A DNA stretch of 35,325 nt from Nocardioides sp. (GCF_016462705.1 NZ_JAEMSS010000022.1:1-35325); one strand, 5' to 3'; shown: positions 23,562-32,009, counted from the stretch's first letter. Notes: a model not told the origin generated them from the sequence alone. Translations and numbers: made by a program.

Positions 23562-24137
23562 CTAGGACTTCTTGGCGGCCTTCTTCGCAGGTGCCTTCTT
23601 GGCGGGTGCCTTCTTCGCAGGTGCCTTCTTGGCGGGCGCCTTCTTCGCAGGTGCCTTCTTGGCCGGCGCCTTCTTCGCGGGAGCCGCCTTCTTGGCCGGC
23701 GCCTTCTTCGCAGGTGCCTTCTTGGCCGGCGCCTTCTTGGCCGGAGCCGCCTTCTTGGCCGGGGCCTTCTTCGCCGGGGTGGCCTTCTTGGCGGCCGTGG
23801 TCGCCTTCTTGGCGGCCGGAGCGGCAGCAGCAGCAGCCACCTTCGGCAGCTTCTTGGCACCGGAGACGATGTTCTTCAGGTCCTGACCGGCGCTGAACTT
23901 CGGCACGGCGGTCTTCTTGGCCTTCATGCGGGCGCCGGTCTGCGGGTTGCGGACCCAACGGGCCTCGCGGACTCGCTTCTCGAACGACCCGAAGCCGGTG
24001 ATGGCGACCTTCTCGCCCTTCGCCACCTCACGGGTGATGGTGTCGAGCACCGACTCCAGCGCGTGCTGCGCCGCCTTGCGGTTGCCGTCGAAGCGCGTGG
24101 CCAGCGCGTCGACGAGTTGTGACTTGTTCACAGTCAT
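23562..24137 (-). CDS. hup: HU-type nucleoid protein with Lys/Ala/Pro-rich tail
   Basis: A 191-residue histone-like protein. Residues 1-94 are a normal HU domain ([46 protein letters not shown]), with the DNA-binding arm at RNPQTG. Residues 95-191 are an extended basic tail of repeating AKKAPAKKA units, like HupB of mycobacteria and HupS of Streptomyces, which binds DNA and resembles eukaryotic H1. The ATG at 24137 follows a GAAAGG site that is part of a 12-base palindrome. An in-frame start at 24188 is rejected because it lies at the predicted transcription start. Tail length is likely to vary between strains because of the repeats. Confidence 0.96.
   Translation of the reverse strand: MTVNKSQLVDALATRFDGNRKAAQHALESVLDTITREVAKGEKVAITGFGSFEKRVREARWVRNPQTGARMKAKKTAVPKFSAGQDLKNIVSGAKKLPKVAAAAAAPAAKKATTAAKKATPAKKAPAKKAAPAKKAPAKKAPAKKAPAKKAAPAKKAPAKKAPAKKAPAKKAPAKKAPAKKAPAKKAAKKS
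23565..23855 (-). repeat. Short tandem repeats coding the HU tail
   Basis: Imperfect 12- to 15-base units coding AKKAP / AKKA are repeated about twenty times. On the plus strand they read as CTTCTTCGCAGGTGC / CTTCTTGGCGGGCGC blocks. Codon choice is biased to AAG and GCC, so repeats are strong at the DNA level. Confidence 0.85.
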
Positions 24138-24139
24138 TG

Positions 24140-24151
24140 CCTTTCGAAAGG
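24140..24151. promoter_or_regulatory. Palindrome over the hup ribosome site
   Basis: CCTTTCGAAAGG is a perfect 12-base palindrome ending two bases before the hup ATG and containing the GAAAGG ribosome site. It may be an operator or may sequester the site in mRNA. Confidence 0.4.
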
Positions 24152-24186
24152 AATGAGAGCGAGCCGACGCCCGCCTCATGCGCTGC

Positions 24187-24215
24187 ACGCTAGGTACTGG
24201 TGGCCGCCGTCACAA
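24187..24215 (-). promoter_or_regulatory. hup: hup promoter
   Basis: On the minus strand TTGTGA (24215-24210), a 17-base spacer and TAGCGT (24192-24187) form a good housekeeping promoter. Transcription would start near 24180, giving a leader of about 43 bases. Confidence 0.65.
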
Positions 24216-24297
24216 TGACCACGCCGCACCGTGTCGCGGATATTTCGTCACAAACCCCTGATTTCAGGCGGTTTTCGGCGATTGCGTCGTGATTCCG

Positions 24298-24303
24298 TAA
24301 CGT
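24298..24303 (+). promoter_or_regulatory. -10 element of a leaderless GNAT transcript
   Basis: TAACGT ends seven bases before the ATG at 24311, the distance expected for transcription starting at the start codon. It is the same hexamer found before the DAK2 gene. Confidence 0.5.
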
Positions 24304-24310
24304 CCGCACC

Positions 24311-25051
24311 ATGCGCGAGGCCACGCTACGCGACATCGAGACGTTCTGGCGCGATCTCTTCGGACTGGCCGCGGACCAGCTCTGGCGGCAGGCCACGGTG
24401 CAGCATCCGCACTCGCGGCTCGGCGCATACGAGGGCTGGTACGTCGCCTGGAAGGCGCACGGCGTGCACGTTTCGGCGCCTGCCTCGGCCGACGCCGACG
24501 ACGTCGCGACACTGCTCGCGATGAGCCCCTCCGAGCTCCAGAACCCAGCGTTCTGGCAGGAGTTCGCGCACCGACGGTCGCTCCGCGTGGTCGGGCCGGC
24601 GGTGCATCACTACCTCGACGACGACCCCGGGGTGCCCGCCGACGTCGAGCAGGTCGACCCGGTCCGTCTCACGTTGCTGCGCAACAGGGCCACTCCGCAG
24701 GAGTGGGAGGACTCGGGTGTCCCCGAGGCCCTCGCAGCGGGCGGTGAGGCGCTGGCCGTCTGGGGCAGCACGGGTGACGACGAGCGCCCATGGGTGCCGG
24801 CGCTGCTGGGCGGAGCTGTGCTGACCGAGACGGCCGGCGCCCGCCGCGACATCGGCCTGCTGGTCGCGCAGGACGCGCGCGGTGGGGGTGTCGGCTTCCG
24901 GCTCGGGCAGGCCGCCGCGTCCTACGCGATCTCCTGGCACGGCTGGGCGCGCTGGACCGCCCGGACGAGCAACGGGCCGTCACTGCGGCTTGCGCGCCGG
25001 CTGGGCTTCGAGCCGTACGCGACTGCCTTGGCGCTCAAGCGCGCTGAGTGA
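24311..25051 (+). CDS. GNAT-family N-acetyltransferase, substrate unknown
   Basis: A 246-residue protein whose C-terminal part is a GNAT domain: the acetyl-CoA loop [15 protein letters not shown] (about 188-202) and the final [24 protein letters not shown], where N-x-x-S-x-x-L-x-x-x-L-G-F is the typical end of motif B. The N-terminal 130 residues ([38 protein letters not shown]) resemble a degenerate half GNAT domain and give no substrate clue. The start is probably leaderless. The last 17 bases overlap the 3' end of leuD on the other strand. Confidence 0.85.
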   Translation: MREATLRDIETFWRDLFGLAADQLWRQATVQHPHSRLGAYEGWYVAWKAHGVHVSAPASADADDVATLLAMSPSELQNPAFWQEFAHRRSLRVVGPAVHHYLDDDPGVPADVEQVDPVRLTLLRNRATPQEWEDSGVPEALAAGGEALAVWGSTGDDERPWVPALLGGAVLTETAGARRDIGLLVAQDARGGGVGFRLGQAAASYAISWHGWARWTARTSNGPSLRLARRLGFEPYATALALKRAE

Positions 25052-25640
25052 CCGGCTTCCAGCTGGGCCGGGTCGCCTCGTAGGCCGCGATGTCGTCCGC
25101 GTGGGACAGCGTGATGCCGACGTCGTCGAGCCCCTCGAGGAGCCGCCACCGCGTGTAGTCGTCGATGTCGAAGGAGTCCTCGATCGCGCCCGGCCCCTCT
25201 CCGGCGCGCACGGTGCGCGACTCGAGGTCGACGGTCACCGTGGCACCGGGGTTGGCCTCGAGGTGGTCCCACAACCGCTGGACGACCTTCTCGTCGACCT
25301 GCGCCGCGAGCAGCCCGGCCTTGCCGGAGTTGCCCCGGAAGATGTCGCCGAACCGGGGTGCGATGACCGCCCGAAAGCCGTAGTTCTGCAGGGCCCAGAC
25401 GGCGTGCTCGCGGGACGAGCCGGTGCCGAAGTCGATGCCCGCGACCAGCACGGAGCCGGCGGCGTACTCGGCGCGGTTGAGCACGAACGACGGGTCGTTG
25501 CGCCAGGCCGCGAACAGGCCGTCCTCGAAGCCGCTGCGGGTGACCCGCTTGAGGTACTCGGCGGGGATGATCTGGTCGGTGTCGACGTTGCTGCGGCGCA
25601 GCGGGACCCCGACGCCGGTGTGGCTGGTGAAGGCATCCAT
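25035..25640 (-). CDS. leuD: 3-isopropylmalate dehydratase small subunit
   Basis: A 201-residue aconitase swivel domain that forms the LeuCD isomerase converting 2-isopropylmalate to 3-isopropylmalate in leucine synthesis. The N terminus has [17 protein letters not shown] (15-31), and [15 protein letters not shown] (68-82) carries the substrate-binding GSSREHA motif. [19 protein letters not shown] follows. Its ATG overlaps the leuC stop by one base (TGATG), so translation is coupled. Its stop lies inside the end of the convergent GNAT gene. Confidence 0.97.
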   Translation of the reverse strand: MDAFTSHTGVGVPLRRSNVDTDQIIPAEYLKRVTRSGFEDGLFAAWRNDPSFVLNRAEYAAGSVLVAGIDFGTGSSREHAVWALQNYGFRAVIAPRFGDIFRGNSGKAGLLAAQVDEKVVQRLWDHLEANPGATVTVDLESRTVRAGEGPGAIEDSFDIDDYTRWRLLEGLDDVGITLSHADDIAAYEATRPSWKPVTQRA

Positions 25641-27061
25641 CAGCGGGCCCCTTCCAGGACGGGCTCGAGGTCGGCAGGCGAGGACAGCGTGCCGCGGACC
25701 GCGGTGGCCGCCGCGACGGGCACGGAGACCAGGTGGGTGCGACCACCCTTGCCCTGCCGGCCCTCGAAGTTGCGGTTGGACGTCGACGCGCTGCGCTCGC
25801 CCGGCTGCAGGGTGTCGGGGTTCATGCCGAGGCACATCGAGCAGCCCGCGCCGCGCCACTCGGCGCCCGCCTCCTTGAAGATCACGTCGAGGCCCTCCTC
25901 CTCGGCCTGCAGGCGGACCCGCACCGAGCCGGGGACGACCAGCATCCGGGTGTTCTCGTCGACCCGGCGGCCCTCGATGATCGAGGCGGCGAGCCGCAGG
26001 TCCTCGATCCGGCCGTTGGTGCACGACCCCACGAAGACGGTGTCGACCTTGACCTCGCGCATCGGGGTGCCGGCCTCGAGCGCCATGTAGGCGAGCGCCT
26101 TCTCCGCGGCGACCCGGTCGATGGCCTCGTCGAAGTCCTCGGGGTGCGGGACCGTGCCACCGAGGGGGACGCCCTGGCCCGGGTTGGTGCCCCAGGTGAC
26201 GAACGGCGTCATCTCGGAGGCGTCCAGCACGATCTCCGCGTCGTACTCGGCGTCGTCGTCGGTGACCAGCGTCTTCCACTCGGCGACGGCCGCGTCCCAG
26301 TCGGCACCCTTCGGCGCCTCGGGGCGGCCCTCGATGTAGTCGAACGTCGTCTGGTCGGGGGCGATCAGCCCGGCCTTGGCGCCCCACTCGATGCTCATGT
26401 TGCAGACCGTCATCCGGCCCTCCATCGAGAGCTCCTCGATGGCTTGGCCGCGGTACTCGACGATGTAGCCCTGACCGCCGCCGGTGCCGGTGTGCGTGAT
26501 CAGCGTCAGCACGAGGTCCTTGGCGGTGACGCCGGGCGGCAGGCTGCCGTTGACGGTGACCGCCATGGTCTTCGGCTTGGCCTGCATCAGCGTCTGGGTG
26601 GCCAGCACGTGCTCGACCTCGGAGGTGCCGATGCCGAACGCGATGGCGCCGAACGCGCCGTGCGTGCTGGTGTGGCTGTCGCCGCAGACGATGGTCATCC
26701 CGGGCTGGGTGAGCCCGAGCTGCGGGCCGACGACGTGGACGATGCCCTGCTCGACGTCGCCGAGCGGGTGCAGCCGGATGCCGAACTCCGCTGCGTTGCG
26801 ACGCATCGTCTCGATCTGCGTGCGCGACACCGGGTCCGCGATCGGCTTGTCCTGGTCGATCGTCGGGACGTTGTGGTCCTCGGTCGCCAGGGTGAGGTCG
26901 GGCCTGCGGACCGTGCGGCCCGCGAGCCGGAGGCCGTCGAAGGCCTGCGGCGAGGTCACCTCGTGGATCAGGTGCAGGTCGATGTAGAGGAGGTCGGGCT
27001 CACCGGGCACCGAGCGCACGACGTGCGCGTCCCAGACCTTCTCCGCGAGCGTCTTTCCCAT
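25640..27061 (-). CDS. leuC: 3-isopropylmalate dehydratase large subunit
   Basis: A 473-residue aconitase-family subunit with the 4Fe-4S cluster. [15 protein letters not shown] is the usual start; [41 protein letters not shown] and [12 protein letters not shown] supply the active-site residues and the three cluster cysteines; [19 protein letters not shown] ends the domain. The ATG at 27061 is preceded at six bases by TATGAT, so the mRNA is probably leaderless; an in-frame ATG at 27088 would lie upstream of that element. The gene is divergent from ndgR, its usual regulator. Confidence 0.97.
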   Translation of the reverse strand: MGKTLAEKVWDAHVVRSVPGEPDLLYIDLHLIHEVTSPQAFDGLRLAGRTVRRPDLTLATEDHNVPTIDQDKPIADPVSRTQIETMRRNAAEFGIRLHPLGDVEQGIVHVVGPQLGLTQPGMTIVCGDSHTSTHGAFGAIAFGIGTSEVEHVLATQTLMQAKPKTMAVTVNGSLPPGVTAKDLVLTLITHTGTGGGQGYIVEYRGQAIEELSMEGRMTVCNMSIEWGAKAGLIAPDQTTFDYIEGRPEAPKGADWDAAVAEWKTLVTDDDAEYDAEIVLDASEMTPFVTWGTNPGQGVPLGGTVPHPEDFDEAIDRVAAEKALAYMALEAGTPMREVKVDTVFVGSCTNGRIEDLRLAASIIEGRRVDENTRMLVVPGSVRVRLQAEEEGLDVIFKEAGAEWRGAGCSMCLGMNPDTLQPGERSASTSNRNFEGRQGKGGRTHLVSVPVAAATAVRGTLSSPADLEPVLEGAR

Positions 27062-27067
27062 GGCACG

Positions 27068-27073
27068 ATCATA
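27068..27073 (-). promoter_or_regulatory. leuC: -10 element of a leaderless leuCD transcript
   Basis: TATGAT on the minus strand, five of six matches to the consensus, ends six bases before the leuC ATG. The -35 position, 17 bases upstream, reads CTCAGA, which is poor; this fits a promoter that needs an activator such as NdgR. Confidence 0.6.
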
Positions 27074-27084
27074 GACCTTGCGTC

Positions 27085-27112
27085 CCATGATCTGAGACGG
27101 CAGTATTGCTAT
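27085..27112. promoter_or_regulatory. Probable NdgR operator region between leuC and ndgR
   Basis: The short gap contains GAGACGGCAGTATTGCTATA, which includes GCA-GTAT-TGC with dyad symmetry just before the ndgR ATG and over the -35 of leuC. NdgR-type regulators are known to act on leuCD from this divergent position; the exact bases bound are inference. Confidence 0.45.
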
Positions 27113-27832
27113 ATGGACACCAGCGGAGTGGGCGTGCTCGACAAGGCCGCTCTCGTGCTCACCGCCCTCGAGTCCGGACCAGCCACCCTCGCCGGCCTGG
27201 TCGCGGCCACCGGCCTCGCCCGGCCCACGGCCCATCGTCTCGCGGTCGCGCTGGAGCACCACCGGCTGGTGGCCAGGGACATGCAGGGCAGGTTCGTCCT
27301 CGGCCCGCGGCTGGCCGAGCTGTCCGCGGCCGCAGGCGAGGACCGGCTGCTGGCCGCCGCCGGCCCGGTGCTCGCGCGGCTGCGCGACATCACTGGTGAG
27401 TCGGCCCAGCTCTGGCGGCGACAGGGCGACCACCGCGTGTGCGTCGCCGCCGCGGAGCGCCCCTCGGGCCTGCGCGACACCATCCCCGTCGGGTCCCAGC
27501 TGACCATGCGCGCCGGTTCCGCAGCCCAGGTCCTGCTGGCCTGGGAGGACCCGGAGCGGATGCACCGCGGCCTGCAGAACGCCGCCTTCTCGGCCGCCGC
27601 CCTCTCGGGGATCCGGCGCCGCGGCTGGGCGCAGTCAGTCGGCGAGCGCGAACAGGGGGTCGCGTCCGTCTCCGCCCCGGTCCGCTCCCCCGGCGGCAAG
27701 ATCATTGCGGCCGTCTCCGTCAGCGGTCCGCTCGAGCGGCTCTCGCGCCAGCCCGGCCGGATGCACGCACCTGCCGTGCTCGCCGCCGCCGAGCGGCTCT
27801 CGGAGTCGCTGCGCCGGGCCGCCGCCGAGTGA
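27113..27832 (+). CDS. ndgR: IclR-family regulator of leucine and amino-acid genes (NdgR-like)
   Basis: A 239-residue IclR regulator. [19 protein letters not shown] is almost the standard NdgR beginning; the winged helix covers about 8-65 ([29 protein letters not shown]), followed by the linker [10 protein letters not shown] and the effector domain with [19 protein letters not shown] and [19 protein letters not shown]. In Streptomyces and mycobacteria such proteins control leuCD and other amino-acid genes. It is divergent from leuCD. Its stop overlaps by four bases the GTG of the membrane protein downstream. Confidence 0.95.
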   Translation: MDTSGVGVLDKAALVLTALESGPATLAGLVAATGLARPTAHRLAVALEHHRLVARDMQGRFVLGPRLAELSAAAGEDRLLAAAGPVLARLRDITGESAQLWRRQGDHRVCVAAAERPSGLRDTIPVGSQLTMRAGSAAQVLLAWEDPERMHRGLQNAAFSAAALSGIRRRGWAQSVGEREQGVASVSAPVRSPGGKIIAAVSVSGPLERLSRQPGRMHAPAVLAAAERLSESLRRAAAE

Positions 27833-28215
27833 GCGTCGTCATCCGGTTCCTCCTCAGGACCGTCGTCCTCGCCGCGCTCAACGCCCTGCTGATCCTGGCG
27901 TGGCTGAGCTCCGAGGCGGCCGAGGACCCGCTGGGGCTGGGCCTGCTGGTCTTCGCGATCTACGTCGTGGTCGCACTCGGGTGGGGCCTGGTCGACGGCG
28001 TCCGGCACGGCGTCGGGCCGTCGGCGCTGGTGTGGTTGCTGGTCGGCCTGGCGACCGGGGCACTCGTCCCCCTCATCACGGTCATCGACACGGGCGAGAC
28101 GGCCACGCTCGGCGACGACCTGGCGAGCACGGTTCCGTTCTTCACGCTCCTCATCCTGGTCCCGGCCGTGGTCGGGATCGCCGTGGGCACGGCCATCCGA
28201 GCCGTGCGGAGCTGA
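27829..28215 (+). CDS. Four-helix membrane protein, unknown function
   Basis: A 128-residue protein with four hydrophobic helices: VVIRFLLRTVVLAALNALLI (about 3-22), LGLGLLVFAIYVVVALGWGL (38-57), ALVWLLVGLATGALVPLI (66-83) and FFTLLILVPAVVGIAVGTAI (101-120). The GTG start overlaps the ndgR stop (GTGA), so it is translationally coupled to that regulator. It is related to the next gene: both open with a (V/I)V-x-(R/Q)-x-LLRT-V-L-A helix and both have W-x-G-(L/I)-x-DG-(V/L)-RH after helix 2. No family is recognised. Confidence 0.75.
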   Translation: MSVVIRFLLRTVVLAALNALLILAWLSSEAAEDPLGLGLLVFAIYVVVALGWGLVDGVRHGVGPSALVWLLVGLATGALVPLITVIDTGETATLGDDLASTVPFFTLLILVPAVVGIAVGTAIRAVRS

Positions 28216-28262
28216 GCACCCGGCCTCAGGCGTCCGCCGGCGCCGCGGACGACGGTGGCTCC

Positions 28263-28679
28263 ATGACGCTCGCGCGCATCGTCCTCCAGGTCCTGCTCCG
28301 CACCGCCGTCCTCGCGTTCGGCCTGGTCGCCTACGACCTCGGGTACGACGAGGTGGTGACACCGACTCCGGGCGACGCGGACATCGGCAAGGGCCTGCTG
28401 GCGTTCCTCCTCGTCATCGTCGCCAGCACGGTGTGGGCCGGCATCGACGGGCTGCGCCACCGGCCCCTGGTGTGGCTGGTCGTCTGGGCCGTCACCGCAC
28501 TCGGAGTGGGCATCGGATGGGAGTACGTGGCCGGCCTCCTCGACGACTCGCGGGAGCACGTCGAGCTCGGGGTCGACCTGTTCTTCGCCCAGCTCGTGCT
28601 CTGGCCGGCGTACGTCGCCGCCGGCTTCGCGTGGCTGGTCTCCGGGCGCCGCCGCGTCGGTGTCCCAGCCACCCGCTGA
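28263..28679 (+). CDS. Four-helix membrane protein, paralogue of its neighbour
   Basis: A 138-residue protein with four predicted helices (IVLQVLLRTAVLAFGLVAY; GLLAFLLVIVASTVWAGI; PLVWLVVWAVTALGVGIGW; LFFAQLVLWPAYVAAGFAWL) and a short polar loop after each odd one. It shares the LLRT-VLA beginning and the W-x-GIDGLRH segment with the preceding protein, so the two look like an old tandem duplication. The gap is 47 bases and the ribosome site is weak. Function is unknown; the stop codon lies at the start of a repeat-like stretch. Confidence 0.72.
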   Translation: MTLARIVLQVLLRTAVLAFGLVAYDLGYDEVVTPTPGDADIGKGLLAFLLVIVASTVWAGIDGLRHRPLVWLVVWAVTALGVGIGWEYVAGLLDDSREHVELGVDLFFAQLVLWPAYVAAGFAWLVSGRRRVGVPATR

Positions 28680-28766
28680 TCGAGGCTGTCGGGATCCCGC
28701 AAGGTAGGCACCCGCCCGGCCAGCTGAGGTCAGGTTGGCCTTCGCTGCGGGAGTCTCGACCGGCTC
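28672..28766. repeat. Degenerate inverted repeat pair related to the 20924-21064 element
   Basis: The left part (GCTGATCGAGGCTG ... CCCGCAAGG, 28672-28703) and the complement of the right part (CCTTCGCTGCGGGAGTCTCGACCGG, 28739-28763) align, and the right part also matches CCTTCGCTGCGGAGGTTTCGAG at 21010-21031. As at the other site, the element lies between convergent genes and begins at a stop codon. Confidence 0.45.
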
Positions 28767-28776
28767 CGTCGCGGCA

Positions 28777-29268
28777 TCAGAAGAGCGCATCCTGCTCGAG
28801 CTCGAGCAGCTTCTGCTTGCGGTCCAGCCCGCCGGCGTAGCCGGTGAGCGTCCCGTTGGCGCCGATCACCCGGTGGCACGGGATCACGATCGGGATCGGG
28901 TTGCGGCCGTTGGCCAGGCCGACCGCCCGGGAGGCGGCGTTGGTCATGCCGAGCCGCAGGGCGATCTCTCCGTAGGACGCGGTCTCGCCGTAGCCGATGG
29001 TCTGCAGCTCCTTCCAGACGCGCTGCTGGAAGTCGCTGCCGACCGGGGCGAGCGGCAGGTCGAAGTCGGTGAGCTCCCCCGCGAAGTAGGCGGCCAGCTG
29101 CCGTGCGGTCTCGGTGAGCACGGGGTGGGCGTCGTCCCGACCGCCGCGCGGCCGGCCGTCGCCGCTCTGCCCGATGCTGGGGAACGGCGAGAACTCGATC
29201 TGGGTCACCTCGCCGTCGCGCTCCACCAGCCGCAGCTCGCCGATCGGTGAGTCGATCACGGTCCACAT
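28777..29268 (-). CDS. ogt: Methylated-DNA--protein-cysteine methyltransferase
   Basis: A 163-residue suicide enzyme that moves methyl groups from O6-methylguanine to its own cysteine. The active site IPIVIPCHRVIGANGTLTGYAGGL (about 125-148) has the PCHRV cysteine; FQQRVWKELQTIGYGETASYGEIA (80-103) is the DNA-binding helix-turn-helix with its Arg finger in NAASRAVG downstream. The ATG at 29268 follows the AlkA stop by one base, with GGAGAA as ribosome site, so the two are cotranscribed. The same order occurs in mycobacteria (family knowledge). Confidence 0.96.
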   Translation of the reverse strand: MWTVIDSPIGELRLVERDGEVTQIEFSPFPSIGQSGDGRPRGGRDDAHPVLTETARQLAAYFAGELTDFDLPLAPVGSDFQQRVWKELQTIGYGETASYGEIALRLGMTNAASRAVGLANGRNPIPIVIPCHRVIGANGTLTGYAGGLDRKQKLLELEQDALF

Positions 29269-29269
29269 G

Positions 29270-30820
29270 TCAGTTCTCCTTCGGTTGGTCGGCGGCCGGC
29301 ACGGCAGGCATGAGGGTGTTCCACAGGTGCATCAGGGCGTAGGACCGCCACGGCCGCCAGCGGTCGCTGTGCGCGAGCACGTCGACCGGCTCGTGGCCCA
29401 GGCCCGTCAGCGCGTTGCGGACGCCGATGTCGGTCGGCAGGAAGACGTCCGGGTGCCCGAGGGCACGCATCGCGACGTAGTCCGCGGTCCACGGCCCGAT
29501 GCCGGGCAGGGCGACCAGAGCGCGCCGCACGTCGTCGCGGTCGGGTCCACGGTCCAGGGCGACGGCACCGGAGGCGAGGGCCGACGCGAGCCCGACCAGC
29601 GCGCGGCCCCGCGCCCGCGGCATCGGCAGGGTCGCCGGGTCGACCCCGGCCAGGGAGGCCGCATCGGGGAACAGGTGCGTCAGGCCCGGGATGTCGGTCT
29701 CGACCCTGCGTCCGAGCTGGGCGACCAGGCGCCCGGCCACCGTGCACGCGCCCGCGACGCTGACCTGCTGGCCGATCACGGTGCGGATCGCGGTCTCGTC
29801 GCCGTCGACCTGCCCGGGCACGCGCAGCCCCGGCGTGGCCCGCACCAGTGGGCCGATGACCGGGTCGCCGGCGAACTCGTCGTCCACGGCCAGCGGGTCG
29901 CAGTCGGCGTCGACGAGGCGCCGGGCGCGTTCGACGGCCGCCGAGGTGTCCCTCAGGTCGTGCAGGACGAAGCGCGCCGACACGAACGCCGTCTCGCCCG
30001 CGACCGGGGCGTCGGCGAGCTCGAGGCGGACCGTGCCGGGCCCGTGCGGGAGGTCGAGCGTCCGGGCGTACCAGCCGGCTCCGGCGGTCTCGACGCCCGG
30101 CACGAGGTGGTGGGCCAGGAAGTCCAGCAACCGGGTGCCGGCGAACGGCGTGCGGACCGCGAGCCGCATCGTGACCGCCCCGGGGCTGGTCACCCGGCCC
30201 CGGCGGCCGCGCAGCTCCGACGGGCTGGCGGCGTAGACCTCCCGCACGGTGTCGTTGAACTGCCGGACGCTGGCGAAACCCGAGGCGAAGGCGACATCGG
30301 CGAACCCCAGCTCGGTGGTCTCGATGAGCACCCGGGCGGTCTGGGCGCGGCGAGCCCGGGCCAGCGCTAGGGGACCCGCGCCGAGCTCGGCGGTCAGCAG
30401 CCGGCTCAGGTGCCTCGGCGTGTAGCCGACCCGGCGGGAGAGCCCCTCGACTCCCTCGCGGTCGACGACGCCGTCGGCGATCAGCCGCATCGCGCGGCCG
30501 GCGGCGGTGGCCGCGACGTCCCAGTCGGGGCTGCCCGGCGTCGCGTCCGGCAGGCAGCGCTTGCAGGCGCGGTAGCCGGCGGCCTGCGCGGCGGCCGCAC
30601 TCGCGTGGAAGGACACGTTGGCGTACGCCGGGGTGCGCGCCGGGCACGACGGCCGGCAGTAGATCCCGGTCGTGCGCACCGCGACGTAGAAGACGCCGTC
30701 GAACCGACGGTCGCGCGACTTCACCGCGCGGTAGCAGCTCTCCGGGTCGAGCCTGGCGTCGATGCTCACGAGTGCCATCCTGGCGTACGCCACCGACTCG
30801 ATCTCGCGGGAATCGGACAC
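29270..30820 (-). CDS. alkA: Ada methylphosphotriester sensor / AraC / AlkA glycosylase fusion
   Basis: A 516-residue multifunctional alkylation-repair protein. Counting from the GTG at 30820: the Ada metal-binding domain (about 20-100) has Cys55, 59, 86 and 89 (IYCRPSCPA, CKRCLP), which sense methylphosphotriesters; an AraC-type helix-turn-helix covers about 105-200 (VGYTPRHLSRLL, FASVRQFNDTVREVY); AlkA_N and the HhH-GPD glycosylase domain follow, with LPGIGPWTADYVAMRAL and FLPTDIGVRNAL holding the catalytic Asp, then WRPWRSYALMHLW. The Ada O6-methylguanine domain is absent and is supplied by ogt next door. The start is uncertain; an ATG at 30778 (MALVSIDARLD) would also keep all domains. 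Confidence 0.94.
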   Translation of the reverse strand: MSDSREIESVAYARMALVSIDARLDPESCYRAVKSRDRRFDGVFYVAVRTTGIYCRPSCPARTPAYANVSFHASAAAAQAAGYRACKRCLPDATPGSPDWDVAATAAGRAMRLIADGVVDREGVEGLSRRVGYTPRHLSRLLTAELGAGPLALARARRAQTARVLIETTELGFADVAFASGFASVRQFNDTVREVYAASPSELRGRRGRVTSPGAVTMRLAVRTPFAGTRLLDFLAHHLVPGVETAGAGWYARTLDLPHGPGTVRLELADAPVAGETAFVSARFVLHDLRDTSAAVERARRLVDADCDPLAVDDEFAGDPVIGPLVRATPGLRVPGQVDGDETAIRTVIGQQVSVAGACTVAGRLVAQLGRRVETDIPGLTHLFPDAASLAGVDPATLPMPRARGRALVGLASALASGAVALDRGPDRDDVRRALVALPGIGPWTADYVAMRALGHPDVFLPTDIGVRNALTGLGHEPVDVLAHSDRWRPWRSYALMHLWNTLMPAVPAADQPKEN

Positions 30821-30863
30821 GAGGATGCCGGGGTTCCTTCACGTCGTCTGCGACCCTTCACCC

Positions 30864-32009
30864 ATGACCGCGACGAGCACCGCGCCGGACCCTCGGCGCA
30901 CGGTGCTGCGCGTCATCGTCGTCACCCTGCTGGTGCTGGCTCTGACGACCGCGGTCACGGTGATGGTGGCCTACCAGAGGCTCGACGAGAACGTCCTCCC
31001 GGGCGCTCCGATCCCGGACCAGGAACCGAAGCCGAAGGCGGTGGGCGGCGAGCCGCTGAACATCGTGGTCATGGGCTCCGACTCGCGTGAGGGTGCCGGC
31101 AACGACATCGACAGCGACACCTCCACGGGCCGACGCTCCGACACCACGATCCTGGTGCACGTCTCGGGCGACCGGAAGGAGGTCTACGGGGTCAGTTTGC
31201 CGCGCGATGCCCTCGTCACCCGACCGGACTGCGAGGGGCCGGACGGCGAGACGGTCCCCGGCGGTGAGCTCGAGATGTTCAACAGCGCCTTCTCGGTCGG
31301 CGGCGAGGCCTGCACGGTCCAGATGATCCACGAGCTGACCGGCGTCTACATCGACCACTACATCTCCGTGGACTTCAACGGATTCAAGAAGATGGTCGAC
31401 GCGGTCAAGGGCGTCACCGTCTGCATCCCGGAGGACGTCGACGACCCGAAGACCGGGATCTCGTTCGACGCGGGAACCCAGGAGCTGGACGGGCAGCAGG
31501 CACTCGACTACGTCAGGGAGCGCAGCCAGCTGTCCGCCAACGCCGACATCGGCCGGATGAAGCGGCAGCAGGCCTTCGTCGCCTCGATGATCAACAAGGT
31601 CATCTCGGCGGGGACCCTGACCCGCCCGTTCCGGGTCTACGAGTTCGTCGAGGCGGCCACCGAGTCGATCACCCCCGACCCCGACCTCGCGTCCCTGGAC
31701 AAGCTGGCCAAGCTGGCCCGACAGTTCCGCGAGACCAACCTGGACGACATCGAGTTCATCACCGTGCCCTTCATGGAGTACGAGCCCGATCCCAACCGGC
31801 TCGTCTGGGCACCACAGGCCGACGAGCTGTGGGCGCGGATCATCGCCGACAAGCCGCTCAACAAGAAGCTCAGCGGCGAGGTCGTGACCGCGAGCGACCC
31901 GGTCGGTCCCTCGTCACCCGGAGATGGATCGTCCGAGTCACCATCGGCGTCCGGTACGCCCGGGGGCGACGTCGAGGCCACGGCGACCGAGAACGGGCTC
32001 TGCGCCTGA
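30864..32009 (+). CDS. LytR-CpsA-Psr family protein
   Basis: A 381-residue membrane-anchored enzyme of the family that transfers lipid-linked glycopolymers to peptidoglycan. One signal-anchor helix lies at residues 13-36 (TVLRVIVVTLLVLALTT). The LCP domain (about 65-310) contains LNIVVMGSDSREG, RRSDTTILVHV and VYGVSLPRDALV, where the conserved Asp and Arg residues bind the pyrophosphate, and ALDYVRERSQLSANADIGRMKRQQ. A Ser/Pro/Gly-rich tail ends the protein. I use the ATG giving MTATSTAPDPRR; in-frame ATGs at 30762 and 30825 are less likely, the first lying inside the alkA gene. The glycopolymer in this organism is unknown. Confidence 0.92.
   Translation: MTATSTAPDPRRTVLRVIVVTLLVLALTTAVTVMVAYQRLDENVLPGAPIPDQEPKPKAVGGEPLNIVVMGSDSREGAGNDIDSDTSTGRRSDTTILVHVSGDRKEVYGVSLPRDALVTRPDCEGPDGETVPGGELEMFNSAFSVGGEACTVQMIHELTGVYIDHYISVDFNGFKKMVDAVKGVTVCIPEDVDDPKTGISFDAGTQELDGQQALDYVRERSQLSANADIGRMKRQQAFVASMINKVISAGTLTRPFRVYEFVEAATESITPDPDLASLDKLAKLARQFRETNLDDIEFITVPFMEYEPDPNRLVWAPQADELWARIIADKPLNKKLSGEVVTASDPVGPSSPGDGSSESPSASGTPGGDVEATATENGLCA

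Noticed and set aside
23565-23855. Regular repeats resembling a CRISPR or minisatellite array
   Set aside because: The units are in frame with hup, code AKKAP blocks, and there are no unique spacers.
23572-23886. Hydrophobic-looking plus-strand protein of FAGAFLAGA repeats
   Set aside because: It is the complement of the HU lysine tail; no ribosome site or relatives are expected.
24138-24310. tRNA or small RNA gene in the AT-richer gap between hup and GNAT
   Set aside because: No cloverleaf could be drawn; the gap is explained by the hup promoter and the GNAT -10 element.
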